From positions 1,358,001-1,422,000 of the forward strand of contig NZ_CP015455.1 of NCBI RefSeq assembly GCF_001888165.1: a stretch of DNA of 64,000 nucleotides, given 5' to 3'. Source of the stretch: Syntrophotalea acetylenica (lineage in GTDB: Bacteria; Desulfobacterota; Desulfuromonadia; Desulfuromonadales; Syntrophotaleaceae). Shown one piece after another: positions 41,253 through 51,378 of this stretch. Made by a program: the position numbers and the translations under genes. Each line of letters begins with the position of its first letter. The stretch's first letter is position 1. The notes under the pieces are model-generated. The model ran no database searches. It was not told the DNA's origin and saw nothing but the letters and a program-made list of their open reading frames with translations.

Positions 41253-42908
41253 ATGGGTTGGCTGCATCAACTCTATATTTTCATGACGGCCCTGTTCATG
41301 GCGCTCATCATGGTGCCGGCACTGCGCCGCTGGGCAATCGAGAAACGCCAGTTCGACGTTCCCAACGGGCGCAAGGTGCATGTAAGGCCCAAGCCGCGTC
41401 TCGGCGGGGTGGCGATCTTTATCGCGTTTCTCTTCGCGATGCTGGTTTTCGATGACATCGCCCGGCCCGTCAAGGGGATCCTGGCCGGCTCGCTGATCAT
41501 GTTTGCCACCGGTCTGGTGGATGATCTGTACGGCATCTCGCCGAAGAAGAAGTTTCTCGGCGAAATTTTCGCCTGCCTGGTCACGATCTTTGTCGGAAAC
41601 CTGCATATTGCGCATCTCGGCAACCTTTTCGGCACCGGGTCGGTGGAGCTGCCGCTGTGGCTGGGGGTGCCTTTTACGGTATTCGCCATTGTCGGTGTGG
41701 TCAATGCCCTCAACCTTCTCGACGGTCTCGATGGCCTGGCCGGCGGTTTCGCGGCCGTGGCGCTGGGCGCTTTTCTGCTGTTGGGATTCAATGACGGCAA
41801 CCTGGCGGTGATGTCCCTGTGCGCGGCGCTGGTCGGCGGCATTTTTGGATTTTTGCGTTATAACGCCTATCCGGCGCGGATTTTCATGGGGGACGCAGGC
41901 AGCCTGACGGTCGGGTTTCTGCTGGGTTTTCTGGCGGTCAGCCTGACCCAGGGGCCGGGGGCGACGGTGAAGCCGGTCATTCCCTTTATCATCCTCGGTC
42001 TGCCGATTATCGATACGGTGCGGGTCATGAGCGAACGCATCCTGCGGCGCGGCAACCCCTTCGCGCCCGACCGCACGCATGTCCACCACCGTTTTCTGGA
42101 CCTTGGCTTTCATCACCGTTTTACGGTGCTGGTGATTCATGGCCTGACCCTGTTCTGGGCCGTGGTGGCGCTGCTGTGCCGTGATTTTCCCGCTTATTGG
42201 CTGCTTTTCGGTTACATTGTTCTGAGCGTACTTTTTTATGCCGGCCTGCGGTTGTCCCTCAAATTCAGGGACAAGCTGCCGCTGCTCAGTCGGGACTCGG
42301 ACCGCAGTCTTCGCGAGTCTCAGGTTTTCCAAACCCTGGCGCGGTGGAACCACCATGTCGAGCCGGTTCTGGCGGGGCTGATGCTGATGTTTTTTGCCTG
42401 GACGGCTCTCAGTCCCCTGGATATCAGCAACCAGGTGTTTCGCATCTCTCTTGCGCTGCTGCTGGTCAGTTGCGTCGCGTTTTTCCTGTCTCGGGATCTG
42501 CGCAATCCTTTTCTGATGGCGCTGCTTTTCATGTCCGGCATGGTGATCGCTTTTCAAAGCGAACAGCTTGCGCTGTCTGGCAGTGACGGTTTTCTGTCGC
42601 AGGCGGCGTTTCGCAATGTGCTGTTTGCGGTTGGCGGGCTGCTGGTGTTTTACAAGTTCGCGTTCCGCAATGGCGAAAAGGTGCTGCATCATCCTTCCCT
42701 GGATTTTCTGCTGTTTGCCATGTCCCTGTCCCTGGCGATCCTGTCCCCGGAATTGAAACTGGCCTACCGTCTTCAGGAAGTGATTCTCAAGGGCATGGTG
42801 TTGTTTATCTCCTTCAAGATTCTGGCCGTACATTCGCGCTATATGCTGCGCTGGGTGTTCTGGGGGATTCATGGGTTGCTGCTTACTTTTGTGTTGCGGG
42901 GGATGTGA
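41253..42908 (+). CDS. WecA/MraY-family sugar-phosphate transferase with C-terminal membrane extension
   Basis: This 551-residue polytopic protein has the family motifs KVHVRPKPRLGGVAIFIAFL, GLVDDLYGISPKKKFLGEIF (Asp-Asp), NALNLLDGLDGLAGG, RIFMGDAGSLTVGF and DRTHVHHRFLDLGFHHR. It transfers a sugar-1-phosphate to undecaprenyl phosphate and could start the glycan made by the genes at 1-25 kb. The last 200 residues are additional membrane segments beyond the usual 340-residue length. ATG 41253 has ggagg 7 nt upstream. It stands outside the glycan island and reads like a core gene. Confidence 0.9.
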   Translation: MGWLHQLYIFMTALFMALIMVPALRRWAIEKRQFDVPNGRKVHVRPKPRLGGVAIFIAFLFAMLVFDDIARPVKGILAGSLIMFATGLVDDLYGISPKKKFLGEIFACLVTIFVGNLHIAHLGNLFGTGSVELPLWLGVPFTVFAIVGVVNALNLLDGLDGLAGGFAAVALGAFLLLGFNDGNLAVMSLCAALVGGIFGFLRYNAYPARIFMGDAGSLTVGFLLGFLAVSLTQGPGATVKPVIPFIILGLPIIDTVRVMSERILRRGNPFAPDRTHVHHRFLDLGFHHRFTVLVIHGLTLFWAVVALLCRDFPAYWLLFGYIVLSVLFYAGLRLSLKFRDKLPLLSRDSDRSLRESQVFQTLARWNHHVEPVLAGLMLMFFAWTALSPLDISNQVFRISLALLLVSCVAFFLSRDLRNPFLMALLFMSGMVIAFQSEQLALSGSDGFLSQAAFRNVLFAVGGLLVFYKFAFRNGEKVLHHPSLDFLLFAMSLSLAILSPELKLAYRLQEVILKGMVLFISFKILAVHSRYMLRWVFWGIHGLLLTFVLRGM

Positions 42909-42929
42909 GGGGGAGGTTGGGGGCTGTAA

Positions 42930-45265
42930 GCTGAGTGCTGAGTGCTGAGTGCTGAACCTTTTAGTTCAACTTCGCCGGTCCCGGCCGGCAGCCGGCATAC
43001 TTTCTTTACTCGTCTAAAGAAAGTATGGAAAGAAAGGACGTAGGGTCGGCTATCGCCATTATGATAGGCTCCGGCTCTATGGGCGCTGGCTTTTGGCACC
43101 GGCGCTGCCCGTTTGGTGGGGTTGCGCTGCGTAGGGCTTTTGCGTATCGGTAGTGCGTCGCCAGTTTTTCAGTTAAGCTGTTGCAGAAACCGGTGCTGCT
43201 AGATTGGTTTACGGCAAACCTGGTTTGCCGTCCATTTCCCCTTGTGACGCCGCCGGAGTGCAGGGGCCGACGGGCGAAACAGGCGGAAATCTGAGCGTGA
43301 GCGAATCATTTCCGCCCGCCCGGCGGGTGCTGCACGGAGGGAACCCGCCGCAGGCGGGCCAGGAGCCGGGGTGCCCTTTTTCTGTTTACTCTTTTTGGGC
43401 AAGCAAAAAGAGTAAAGCGCCGGGCGGGGGCGCCACCCCGCGGTATTGAAGTTAAAGGTTGAGGACTGATAGCTGCGAGCTGCGAGCTGCGAGCTGCGAG
43501 CTCAGGTCAAAACCTTTTACTTCAACTTCGCCGGTCCCGGCCGGCAGCCGGCATACTTTCTTTACTCGTCTAAAGAAAGTATGGAAAGAAAGGACAGTAG
43601 GGTCGGCTATCGCCATTATGATAGGCTCCGATGCCAAGGGCGCTGCCTTCTTGCGCTGTCGCTGCCTGTTTGTCGGGGTTGCGCTGCGTAGGGCTTTTGC
43701 GTGACCGTATCGCGTCGCCGGTTTTGGTGGCAGGCTGTTGCAGAAACCGGCGCTGCGTGATTGGGTTACGGCAAACCCGGTTTGCCGTTATGCCGTTTCT
43801 TCCCCCTTGTGACGCCGCCGGAGTGCGGTGGCCGACGGGCGAAACAGGCGGAAATCTGAGCGTTAGCGAATCATTTCCGCCCGCCCGGCGGGTGCTGCGC
43901 GGAGGGAACCTGCCGCAGGCGGGCCAGGAGCCGGGGTGCCCTTTTTCTGTTTACTCTTTTTGGGCAAGCAAAAAGAGTAAAGCGCCGGGCGGGGGCGCCA
44001 CCCCGCGGTATTGAAGTTAAAGGTTGAGGGCTGAGGACTGCAAGCTGATAGCTGCGAGCTGAAAGCTGTAAGCTGCGAGCTGAGGTCAAATGTTTTTACT
44101 TCAACTTCGCCGGTCCCGGCCGGCAGCCGGCATACTTTCTTTACTCGTCTAAAGAAAGTATGGAAAGAAAGGACGCAGGGTCGGCTATCGCCATTATGAT
44201 AGGCTCTGGCTCCAAGGGCGCTGCCTTTTGGCACCGGCGCTGCCTGTTTGTCGGGGTTGCTCTGCGTAGGGCTTTTGCGTGACCGTATTGCGTCGCCGGT
44301 TTTGGTGGCAGGCTGTTGCAGAAACCGGCGCTGCTAGATTGGTTTACGGCAAACCTGGTTTGCCGTCTTTTGCCCCTTGTGACGCCGCCGGAGTGCGGTG
44401 GCCGACGGGCGAAAAAGGCGGAAATCTGAGCGTAGCGAATCATTTCCGCCCGCCCGGCGGGTACTGCGCGGAGGGAACCCGCCGCAGGCGGGCCAGGAGC
44501 CGGGGTGCCCTTTTTCTGTTTACTCTTTTTGGGCAAGCAAAAAGAGTAAAGCGCCGGGCGGGGGCGCCACCCCGCGGTATTGAAGTTAAAGGTTGAGAAC
44601 TGAGAACTGAGAACTGAAAGCTGATAGCTGCAAACTGCAAGCTGAGGTCAAAACCTTTTACTTCAACTTCGCCGGTCCCGGCCGGCAGCCGGCATACTTT
44701 CTTTACTCGTCTAAAGAAAGTATGGAAAGAAAGGACGCAGGGTCGGCTATCGCCATTATGATAGGCTCCGGCTCCAAGGGCGCTGCCTTTTGGCACCGGC
44801 GCTGAGAATCCATACCGGTTGCGCTGCGTAGGGCTTTTGCGTGACCGTGTTGCGTCGCCAGTTTTGCTGGCAGGCTGTTGCAGAAACCGGCGCTGCGAGA
44901 TTGATTTAAAACGGCGCAGCCGTTTTATCCCCCCTTGTGACGCTGCCGGAGGGCAGTGACCGACGGGCCAGGAGCTGGGATGGTACGATTCATATTCATA
45001 GGTAACACTTCGGTTCAGGTACATGGGTAACACTTTTGTCAGCGGCGCTGCGATTCCATAACGATTGCGCTGCGTAGGGCTTTTGCGTATCGGTTGCGCG
45101 TCGCCAGTTTTTCAATTGGGCTGTTGCAGAAACCGGCGCTGCGAGATTGATTTAAAACGGCGCAGCCGTTTTATCCCCCTTGTGACGCCGCCCCGCGGTA
45201 TTGAAGTTAAGGGTTAAGGACTGAGGACTGCAAGCTGGGGGCTGTAAGCTGAAACCTGAGGGCTG
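42930..45265. repeat. D-repeat array: about four 560-bp multi-hairpin units
   Basis: The motif ttcaacttcgccggtcccgg begins at about 42965, 43521, 44100 and 44662. Each unit contains perfect hairpins tactttcttta/taaagaaagta and tttactcttttt/aaaaagagtaaa, a gcggaaat/atttccgc pair, and ends inverted to its start (ttgaagttaaaggtt versus aaccttttacttcaa). The linkers are heptamers (gctgcga, gtgctga, aactgag). The last unit is degenerate and includes an IS-like piece, ggtaacacttcggttcaggt, at 45001. No coding gene is supported in these 2.3 kb. Confidence 0.85.
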
Positions 45266-45310
45266 GGGCAAAAAGAAAAAACATGGGTCAGAAAAATCCG
45301 AATTTTTTTG

Positions 45311-45339
45311 TTGCATTGGGTTTGGCCATTTGCTATAAG
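45311..45339 (+). promoter_or_regulatory. Promoter of tRNA-Leu
   Basis: TTGCAT (45311-45316) and TATAAG (45334-45339) with a 17-bp spacer lie 15 bp before the tRNA. Confidence 0.75.
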
Positions 45340-45353
45340 TTGTCTCGCTTCAA

Positions 45354-45440
45354 GCCGAAGTGGTGGAATTGGTAGACACGCTAGGTTCAGGGTCTAGTGG
45401 CCGTAGGGCCGTGGGAGTTCGAGTCTCCCCTTCGGCACCA
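45354..45440 (+). tRNA. tRNA-Leu (CAG)
   Basis: An 87-nt class II tRNA including the encoded CCA. The acceptor gccgaag pairs with cttcggc, the anticodon stem ctagg/tctag encloses the loop ttcaggg with anticodon CAG, there is a long variable arm (tggccgtagggccgt), and the T-arm is gggagttcgagtctccc. A repeat array ends just upstream, as often found beside tRNA genes. Confidence 0.95.
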
Positions 45441-45451
45441 ACAAATGATGA

Positions 45452-45484
45452 AAGCCCGCAATCGTAAACGGTTGCGGGCTTTTT
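45452..45484 (+). terminator. Intrinsic terminator after tRNA-Leu
   Basis: agcccgcaa pairs perfectly with ttgcgggct around a 10-nt loop and is followed by T5. Confidence 0.9.
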
Positions 45485-45504
45485 GCTGTTATGTGCTGGC
45501 AGAT

Positions 45505-46926
45505 TCAGCACAGCGGCGCCTCCGGGCAGCTCTCGCACAGGGACAACTCCCGGGGCAGTCGGCCATCGTCGAGTTGCTGTGCCGCATCGCGCAATGCGGT
45601 GCGCAGGCCTTCTTCGAGGGTAGGATGGTAGAAAGGCATGGTCAGCAGGTCCGTGACGGTGAGTTTACGGTGGATGGCCAGGGCCAGCAGTTGGGCGAGA
45701 TGTTCGGCGCCCGGCACGATCATTTCCGCGCCGAGCAGGCGGCCATCGAGTTTGTCCACATATACATGCAGAAGGCCGCTGTTGCGCTGTTCGGCGATAG
45801 CGCGGGACTGTTCGGTGAAATCGGCCCGCCCGATGACGATGGCGGCGGCATCGAGCTTATCGATGGTTTGTCCCACCGCCGCCACCTGGGGGTCGCAGAA
45901 TACGATTTTGAGCGGTGTGCGGCGCTGGAACGGGCCGATGGCGCTCGCGGTGGCATTGACGCCGGCGATGTATCCTTCATCCTGGGCTTCGTGCAGGATC
46001 GGCAGGCATCCGTTGGCATCTCCGGCGATGAATATTGGCAGGTCGGCCACCTGCATGGTGTGCGGGTTGAAGGGCGGCAGGCCGCGCTTGTCCAGCTCGA
46101 TGCCTAGGTTCTCCAGTCCGAGGCCGGCGGTGTTGGGGGTTACGCCCAGCGCTGCGAGGATCGCATCGACCTCGATCTCCTTGCTGCCGTTGCGGATACG
46201 CAGGCCGTCAGCGGTGGGGGAGATGTGGGCTTCCGCGCCGGTGTAAAGCGGAAATTCCCGGCTCAGGGCGGCGATTGCCACATCATTTACCTCAGAATCG
46301 CGGATGCCGCAAATGTGCGGATTGCGGCCAAATCCCCATACCTGGATCCCCATGCGGGCCATGGCCTGGCCCAGCTCTATACCGATCAGTCCCAGCCCGA
46401 TCACCGCAAGGCGCCGTGGCAGATCCTGCTGCTCGAAAAAGCTGTCGGTGGTCAGAATGCGTTCCCGGAAGCCTTGCCATGGTTCGGGCACGGTCGGCCG
46501 CGAGCCCACCGCCAGGATGACCCGGGAACAGGCCATTTCGCTGTCGCCGACCCGCACCCGGCCGGGCCCGAGCAGGCGCGCCGATGCTTTTATCAGGCGT
46601 TCACCGGCGAGCCTGCGGGTCGCTTCGAGCATGCCGGTGGCAAAACCGTCGCGCAATTTCCGCACATGGGCCAGCACGGCGGGGATGTTGCAGGCCGGCG
46701 CTTTGCCGTCGACCAGTCCGGCTTTTGCCAGCCTGGCCGCCCCATGCAGATTGCCGGCGACCTTGATCAGCGCCTTGGAAGGCATGCATCCGACCCGCGC
46801 GCAGGTCGTGCCCAGGGGACCGTGGTCGATGAGCAGGTAGTTGTCGGTCGTTTTGCGGATCTGGCGTAGCGCCGCCAGCCCGGCGCTGCCCGCTCCGATA
46901 ATGATGACGTCGACTTTTTTTGCCAT
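45505..46926 (-). CDS. Dihydrolipoamide-dehydrogenase-like flavoprotein
   Basis: This 473-residue pyridine-nucleotide disulfide oxidoreductase has FAD binding VDVIIIGAGSAGLAALRQIR, the redox pair CARVGCMPSK (C-x4-C), NAD site LAVIGLGLIGIELGQAMARM, the second FAD contact LPIFIAGDAN and the His-Glu end FYHPTLEEGLR. It is a complete Lpd-type enzyme but no pyruvate/2-oxoglutarate dehydrogenase genes are adjacent, so the partner is unclear. The C-terminus carries an unusual tail, LCESCPEAPLC, with three cysteines. A Shine-Dalgarno (caaggaggtcccATG on the minus strand) supports the start. Confidence 0.9.
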   Translation of the reverse strand: MAKKVDVIIIGAGSAGLAALRQIRKTTDNYLLIDHGPLGTTCARVGCMPSKALIKVAGNLHGAARLAKAGLVDGKAPACNIPAVLAHVRKLRDGFATGMLEATRRLAGERLIKASARLLGPGRVRVGDSEMACSRVILAVGSRPTVPEPWQGFRERILTTDSFFEQQDLPRRLAVIGLGLIGIELGQAMARMGIQVWGFGRNPHICGIRDSEVNDVAIAALSREFPLYTGAEAHISPTADGLRIRNGSKEIEVDAILAALGVTPNTAGLGLENLGIELDKRGLPPFNPHTMQVADLPIFIAGDANGCLPILHEAQDEGYIAGVNATASAIGPFQRRTPLKIVFCDPQVAAVGQTIDKLDAAAIVIGRADFTEQSRAIAEQRNSGLLHVYVDKLDGRLLGAEMIVPGAEHLAQLLALAIHRKLTVTDLLTMPFYHPTLEEGLRTALRDAAQQLDDGRLPRELSLCESCPEAPLC

Positions 46927-47081
46927 GGGACCTCCTTGTCGATCGGATGTGTGCAGACCCCCGGCGGGCCTGCTTTGATACTATACCTGCTTAATTCCGG
47001 AACTCACCGGTTTGGAAAACCCCGCACGCTTTGTAAAATTGAATACAGATACAGGAGAATGCAAAGAGCGGGGGGCTCCTT

Positions 47082-48320
47082 ATGGCGATGCAGATCTGGC
47101 AGCAGTTCGGCATTTCTCTCGGCCTCGGGCTTCTGGTCGGGTTGCAGCGGGAATGGGCGGAACCGGAAGCTGCGGGGATTCGCAGCTTTGCGCTGATCAG
47201 CGTATTGGGCACGGCCTGTGCCCATCTGGCGGAACGCTTCGGGGGTTGGGTGCTGGCCGCCGGGGTGGTGGCGCTGGGCGGCGTGATGATCGCTGCCAAT
47301 TTTTCGCGGGCCGGTGCCCGGGATCCCCGGCCGGGTCCAACCACCGAGGTCGCGGCGCTGGTCATGTTTGCCGTCGGCGCCCTGCTGCAGAACGGCATGG
47401 TGGCCGAATCCGTTGCCATCGGCGGTGGCGTGGCGCTGCTGCTGCACTGGAAAAAGCCCTTGCACGGTTTTGTGGAGCGTATCGGTGCGACGGATATCCG
47501 CGCCGTGTTTCGCATGGTGCTTATCGCCCTGGTGGTGCTGCCGCTGCTGCCGGACAGGTCTTTTGGCCCTTATGCGGTGCTCAATCCTTTCCGCATCTGG
47601 CTGATGGTAGTGCTGATCGTGGGCATCAGCATCGCCGGCTACCTGACCTCTCGCTATATCGGCGCAAAGCCCGGGGCGATTCTCGCCGGTGTCCTCGGCG
47701 GTTTGATCTCCAGTACCGCCGCCACCGCAAGCTATGCCCGCATGTCCAGAACCGCGCCTGCGACTTCGCCGACGGCGACCCTGGTCATCATGATTGCTTC
47801 GACCATCGTGTTCGCCCGCGTGGCCTTTGAAGTGGCGGTTGTGGCACCGGGCATTTTCTGGAAAATATTCCCCCAATTCGGGTTGATGGGAGCCTGGATG
47901 GCGCTGATCGCCACGGTGGCCTGTTACCGACAGCGCCAGAAACAGGATCGCGCCCCGGTTCCGAAAGATCCGTCGAATCTCGGTGCCGCCGTGATTTTCG
48001 GCGGGTTGTATGCGCTGGTGTTGCTGGCCGTGGCTGCCGCCAGGCAGCATCTGGGCGAGGGGGGCCTCTACCTGGTGGCGTCCCTGTCGGGACTGACCGA
48101 TATGGACGCCATCACCCTGTCCACCGCCCAGTTGATAACCGCGGGCCGACTGGGTGTCGATACCGGCTGGCGCATGATGATGATCGGCGCGCTCTCCAAT
48201 ATCCTGTTCAAGGCGGGAGTTGTCGCTCTCATGGGCAGCCGGCGCCTGCTCGGCAGGATTGCGGCGCTGTTCGGATTGTCTCTGGCCGGCGGCATCCTGC
48301 TGCTCTGGTTCTGGCCCTGA
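47082..48320 (+). CDS. MgtC/SapB-DUF4010 membrane protein
   Basis: This 412-residue polytopic protein begins [20 protein letters not shown] with the MgtC-like [20 protein letters not shown] region, followed by a DUF4010-type C-terminal domain ([51 protein letters not shown]). About 10-12 membrane helices are likely. The role is unknown; the N-terminal family is linked to Mg2+/ATPase homeostasis. ATG 47082 has gagcggggggctcctt upstream, a plausible site. Confidence 0.85.
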   Translation: MAMQIWQQFGISLGLGLLVGLQREWAEPEAAGIRSFALISVLGTACAHLAERFGGWVLAAGVVALGGVMIAANFSRAGARDPRPGPTTEVAALVMFAVGALLQNGMVAESVAIGGGVALLLHWKKPLHGFVERIGATDIRAVFRMVLIALVVLPLLPDRSFGPYAVLNPFRIWLMVVLIVGISIAGYLTSRYIGAKPGAILAGVLGGLISSTAATASYARMSRTAPATSPTATLVIMIASTIVFARVAFEVAVVAPGIFWKIFPQFGLMGAWMALIATVACYRQRQKQDRAPVPKDPSNLGAAVIFGGLYALVLLAVAAARQHLGEGGLYLVASLSGLTDMDAITLSTAQLITAGRLGVDTGWRMMMIGALSNILFKAGVVALMGSRRLLGRIAALFGLSLAGGILLLWFWP

Positions 48321-48471
48321 GCGACGCTGCCAGCGGCCGGTCAGAATCGGCTTGAAGGGTCGTCTCAAACCTCCTATACTCAGCGTCCCGCCTTTTTCCT
48401 GCCATCGGCTGCGACCGGCTCGCATCGGGATCAGGCGTTTTGGATGGAACCCCTTCGAAGGAAGATACGGC

Positions 48472-48993
48472 ATGGTCAGCACCATTTATCTGGTTGGCGC
48501 CCGCGCCTCCGGCAAAACCACCGTCGGTCGCGCTCTGGCGCGTGAACTCGCCTTTGCCTTTGTCGATACGGATCAGTATCTGTGGGAAACGCTGCGCCTG
48601 AGCGTCGCCGAGCTGGTCGCCAGAGAGGGGTGGGAAGGTTTCCGCCGCAGGGAAACCGAAGCTCTGCAGGCGGTGACCGCGCCGGGCCGGGTCATCGCTA
48701 CCGGCGGCGGCATGGTGCTGTCGACGTTCAACCGCGAGTACATGCGGCGCAACGGTACGGTTTTTTATCTGCAGGTGCCTGTCGCGATTATGGCCCGGCG
48801 TCTTGAAAGCGACCCGAACGCGGCCCAGCGTCCCAGCCTGACCGGGCGCAGCATCACGGAAGAAATCCAGGAGGTGCTGGCGTCGCGCGAAGAGCTTTAC
48901 CGCGCGGCGGCGCATCATGCGCTCGATGGCGCCCGGTCCGTCTCCTGTGTCGTGAAGCAGGCCCTCGACCTGCTGAAAGTCCAGACGGGCTGA
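48472..48993 (+). CDS. aroK: Shikimate kinase (AroL/AroK family)
   Basis: This 173-residue kinase phosphorylates shikimate in aromatic amino acid synthesis. It has the P-loop [20 protein letters not shown], the Asp pair region [24 protein letters not shown], the GGG motif [12 protein letters not shown] and the lid [23 protein letters not shown] 48472 follows gaagga. It is a single gene without other shikimate genes nearby. Confidence 0.9.
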   Translation: MVSTIYLVGARASGKTTVGRALARELAFAFVDTDQYLWETLRLSVAELVAREGWEGFRRRETEALQAVTAPGRVIATGGGMVLSTFNREYMRRNGTVFYLQVPVAIMARRLESDPNAAQRPSLTGRSITEEIQEVLASREELYRAAAHHALDGARSVSCVVKQALDLLKVQTG

Positions 48994-49056
48994 CCTGCCG
49001 AATCCCTGCGAAGGCCATATCCGGCCCCTGCGCCCGCTGTCGCCGCCGGATGAAAA

Positions 49057-49812
49057 CTACTTCGAAATTTCCAACGCCCGTTTCTGGGTATAGAGCAACC
49101 TCACCATTTCATATTCAAACGGCGAACCGGTCTGGTAGTAGCGGAACGGCTGGCGGTGCCGGCGGTCGACGCTGCTGACAGAGGTAAAGGCTTGCGAAGC
49201 GGTGCTGTTGTCCACCCAGGCGACCGGTCCGATGCCGGCAAAGCCGGCCGCGTCACCGGCGATGCCGAAGCTGTCGCGCAGGTTGGACGGCCCCAGAAGC
49301 GGCAAGACCAGATAGGGGCCGTTGCCGATACCGTAAAATCCCAGCGTCTGTCCGAAGTCCTCGGTCCGGCGCTGCAGGCCCCACCCGGTAGCCGGATCCC
49401 AGAGGCCGCCGATGCCGATGGTGCTGTTGATGATCAGCCGCGACAGGGTGATGCCCGCGCCTTTCCATTTGAGCTGCAAGAGATTGTTGAGCAGGTTGTT
49501 GAACTCGAAAACATTGTCGACAAAGCCGGAAATGCGGTCTTCCAGATAGTCCGGCAGCAGGAAATCATAGGTACGCACCACCGGCAGGAACAGGTATCGG
49601 TCGAAATAGTGGTTGAACCGATACACCCCCCGGTTGAACCCTTCCAGCGGATCGTAGACTTCCAGCGGATGCTGCCTGTCATCCACCAGCGCGTCATAGC
49701 TGCGCAGCGGCGGACGGCTCTGTTCCGTGGTGCGGGGCAGGGTGCTGCAACCGCCCAGATGGATTGACAGAAGCAGGAAAAACAGCAGACTTGTCGCTGT
49801 TTTGCGTGCCAT
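49057..49812 (-). CDS. mlaA: MlaA/VacJ outer-membrane lipoprotein
   Basis: This 251-residue precursor has a lipoprotein signal (LLFFLLLSIHLGGCSTL, lipobox LGGC), then YDPLEGFNRGVYRFNHYFDR, the donut-forming helices NVFEFNNLLNNLLQLKWKGA, GIGGLWDPATGWGLQRRTED and GPYLVLPLLGPSNLRDSFG. MlaA removes mislocalised phospholipids from the outer leaflet with the Mla system. The alpha/beta-hydrolase gene lies 3 bp upstream on the same strand, so they form an operon. The other mla genes are not in the window. Confidence 0.95.
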   Translation of the reverse strand: MARKTATSLLFFLLLSIHLGGCSTLPRTTEQSRPPLRSYDALVDDRQHPLEVYDPLEGFNRGVYRFNHYFDRYLFLPVVRTYDFLLPDYLEDRISGFVDNVFEFNNLLNNLLQLKWKGAGITLSRLIINSTIGIGGLWDPATGWGLQRRTEDFGQTLGFYGIGNGPYLVLPLLGPSNLRDSFGIAGDAAGFAGIGPVAWVDNSTASQAFTSVSSVDRRHRQPFRYYQTGSPFEYEMVRLLYTQKRALEISK

Positions 49813-49815
49813 GAT

Positions 49816-51105
49816 TCAGTCCTTGCCTTGGTTGAAAAAGTCGGTCATGTAGTTGACCACTTCGGGATGCGCCAGGTTGCCGCAGTGTCCTCCCAGGGGG
49901 AAGATTCTGGCGCGCCGGCCGAAAGTTTCCCGCAGCCAGTCGATATCCCCCGCATCCAGAATGATGTCGTCACGGTTGTGCATGACGCCGATTTTTTCCG
50001 TTGCCCGAAGATACCCGCCGATATGGTGCAGGCTGAGCCTGGCGATCAGCTGCGCCTCGGTGAGGCCGGGGTGCCTGCGGCGCAGGCGCGGATACAGGTA
50101 TTCATGAAAGTAGTCGGTAAAACCGGTTCGGCAGGCAACCATGGCATAGGGTGTCAGGCTGGTGGTCGGGGTGATTTCCGCATGGGTAGGGGTGATGTAA
50201 CCGCCGCCGTTCATGATGTCGGCGGAGAAGATCATGTTGGATGACGACATGCGGAAGGAAAGCCCGATGATGGCGCGCAGAAAAGGATCGCGATGCGGGT
50301 AGCGCTCATGCACCCGGTGGATGTAATCTCCGGAAAACTCGAAATAGCCCAACTCCTGATAGATGTCCGACAGATTCAGCATCACCTCGTCCAGCCAGGT
50401 CTGGAAATTGTTGAGTCCGCCGGGGATGTTGTCGTCCAGCAACCGGTCGAGGATGGTAACGGAACGGTAGAGGCTGACCGGCGGGTTGATGAGCAGCACC
50501 TTGCGAAAACCGAAGCGCTGCCGATCTTCATCCAGTCGGGAAACGAAGGCCGCCTGGATACCGCCCAGGCTGTAGCCGGTAAGGTAGTAGTCGCTTACGG
50601 CGATGTGGCGGCCGATCGCTTGCCGGGCGCGCTCCATGACCCGGTAGAGGTCGCCGGCATCATCTTCGAGGTTGCCGGGAGCCATGCTTTCCGAAGCGTT
50701 GATGACAAAATCCATATGCGTCGGCGAGGACAGGGAAAGCACATGGAATCCTGCCTGATAAAACACCTTTTGTAAATCGAGCATTTTGGGGGCGTCGTAG
50801 CGGGCGCCGGTGCCGGCGATGATAAAAATAAGGGGCGCCTCATGCCGCTGGCGGATCAGGGAGCAGGGCAGGCCGTCCTGATACCAGAAAATTTCGGGGA
50901 TCCGCCGGTCGGGAAAGATGCGCAGGTTGATGGTGCTGGTCGGCAGAGCGGCGGGCAGTTTTGCGCGGTACTCGCTCGGGGTTTCGATGACCGTGGCGGC
51001 GTAGGGGTCGGTAATCGGGTAGTCGAAGGCGCTGACGCTGCGGTACGCGCCTTTCGCGCCCATCAGAACCATGAGCATGATCGAAATAAGACGGAGAATT
51101 GTCAT
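49816..51105 (-). CDS. Alpha/beta-hydrolase, MlaA-associated
   Basis: This 429-residue exported protein has an N-terminal hydrophobic segment (LRLISIMLMVLMGAKGAYRS). The hydrolase core PLIFIIAGTGARYDAPKMLD is followed by a nucleophile elbow, YYLTGYSLGGIQAAF, and a late His in FPLGGHCGNLAHPEVV. Homologues next to mlaA are often annotated as serine/threonine kinases by mistake; the GYSLG motif fits a lipase/esterase. It probably works in the periplasm on lipids together with MlaA (inference from gene order). Confidence 0.85.
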   Translation of the reverse strand: MTILRLISIMLMVLMGAKGAYRSVSAFDYPITDPYAATVIETPSEYRAKLPAALPTSTINLRIFPDRRIPEIFWYQDGLPCSLIRQRHEAPLIFIIAGTGARYDAPKMLDLQKVFYQAGFHVLSLSSPTHMDFVINASESMAPGNLEDDAGDLYRVMERARQAIGRHIAVSDYYLTGYSLGGIQAAFVSRLDEDRQRFGFRKVLLINPPVSLYRSVTILDRLLDDNIPGGLNNFQTWLDEVMLNLSDIYQELGYFEFSGDYIHRVHERYPHRDPFLRAIIGLSFRMSSSNMIFSADIMNGGGYITPTHAEITPTTSLTPYAMVACRTGFTDYFHEYLYPRLRRRHPGLTEAQLIARLSLHHIGGYLRATEKIGVMHNRDDIILDAGDIDWLRETFGRRARIFPLGGHCGNLAHPEVVNYMTDFFNQGKD

Positions 51106-51378
51106 GGCCTCCTCTGGAAACAGGCTGGTGTCTCTGCTCCGGAATTATGCGGCAAACCGGACAAGGACGCAATGATGAATGTTTTTAAACCTTTCCGACG
51201 TCTGTTGGCGAGGGTCGGCGGGTGCATTTCGGCGCGGTGATGCACCGGTTGTTTCGACGAATAAAAAAATGTTTGGAAGAGATTGCATTAGGAAGGGTTT
51301 TTTGTAATATAGTTGTTGTCCCTTTGGAACCGCCGGGGGACATCCAATTCGATGCTACGCATCTGTCAGGGGGTCGCC

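Noticed and set aside
41229-42872. 547-codon open frame on the minus strand opposite the WecA-like gene
   Set aside because: It is rich in Gln, His and Arg with no domain, and the plus strand has all WecA/MraY motifs. It is an antisense shadow of a GC-rich gene.
43199-45033. Several open frames of 60-197 codons within the D repeats
   Set aside because: The same frames recur in each copy because the DNA repeats; they span hairpins and linkers, and lack ribosome-binding sites.
47004-48485. 493-codon minus-strand frame opposite the DUF4010 gene
   Set aside because: Composition dominated by Arg, His, Gln and Gly with no recognisable fold; the plus strand encodes a clear membrane protein.
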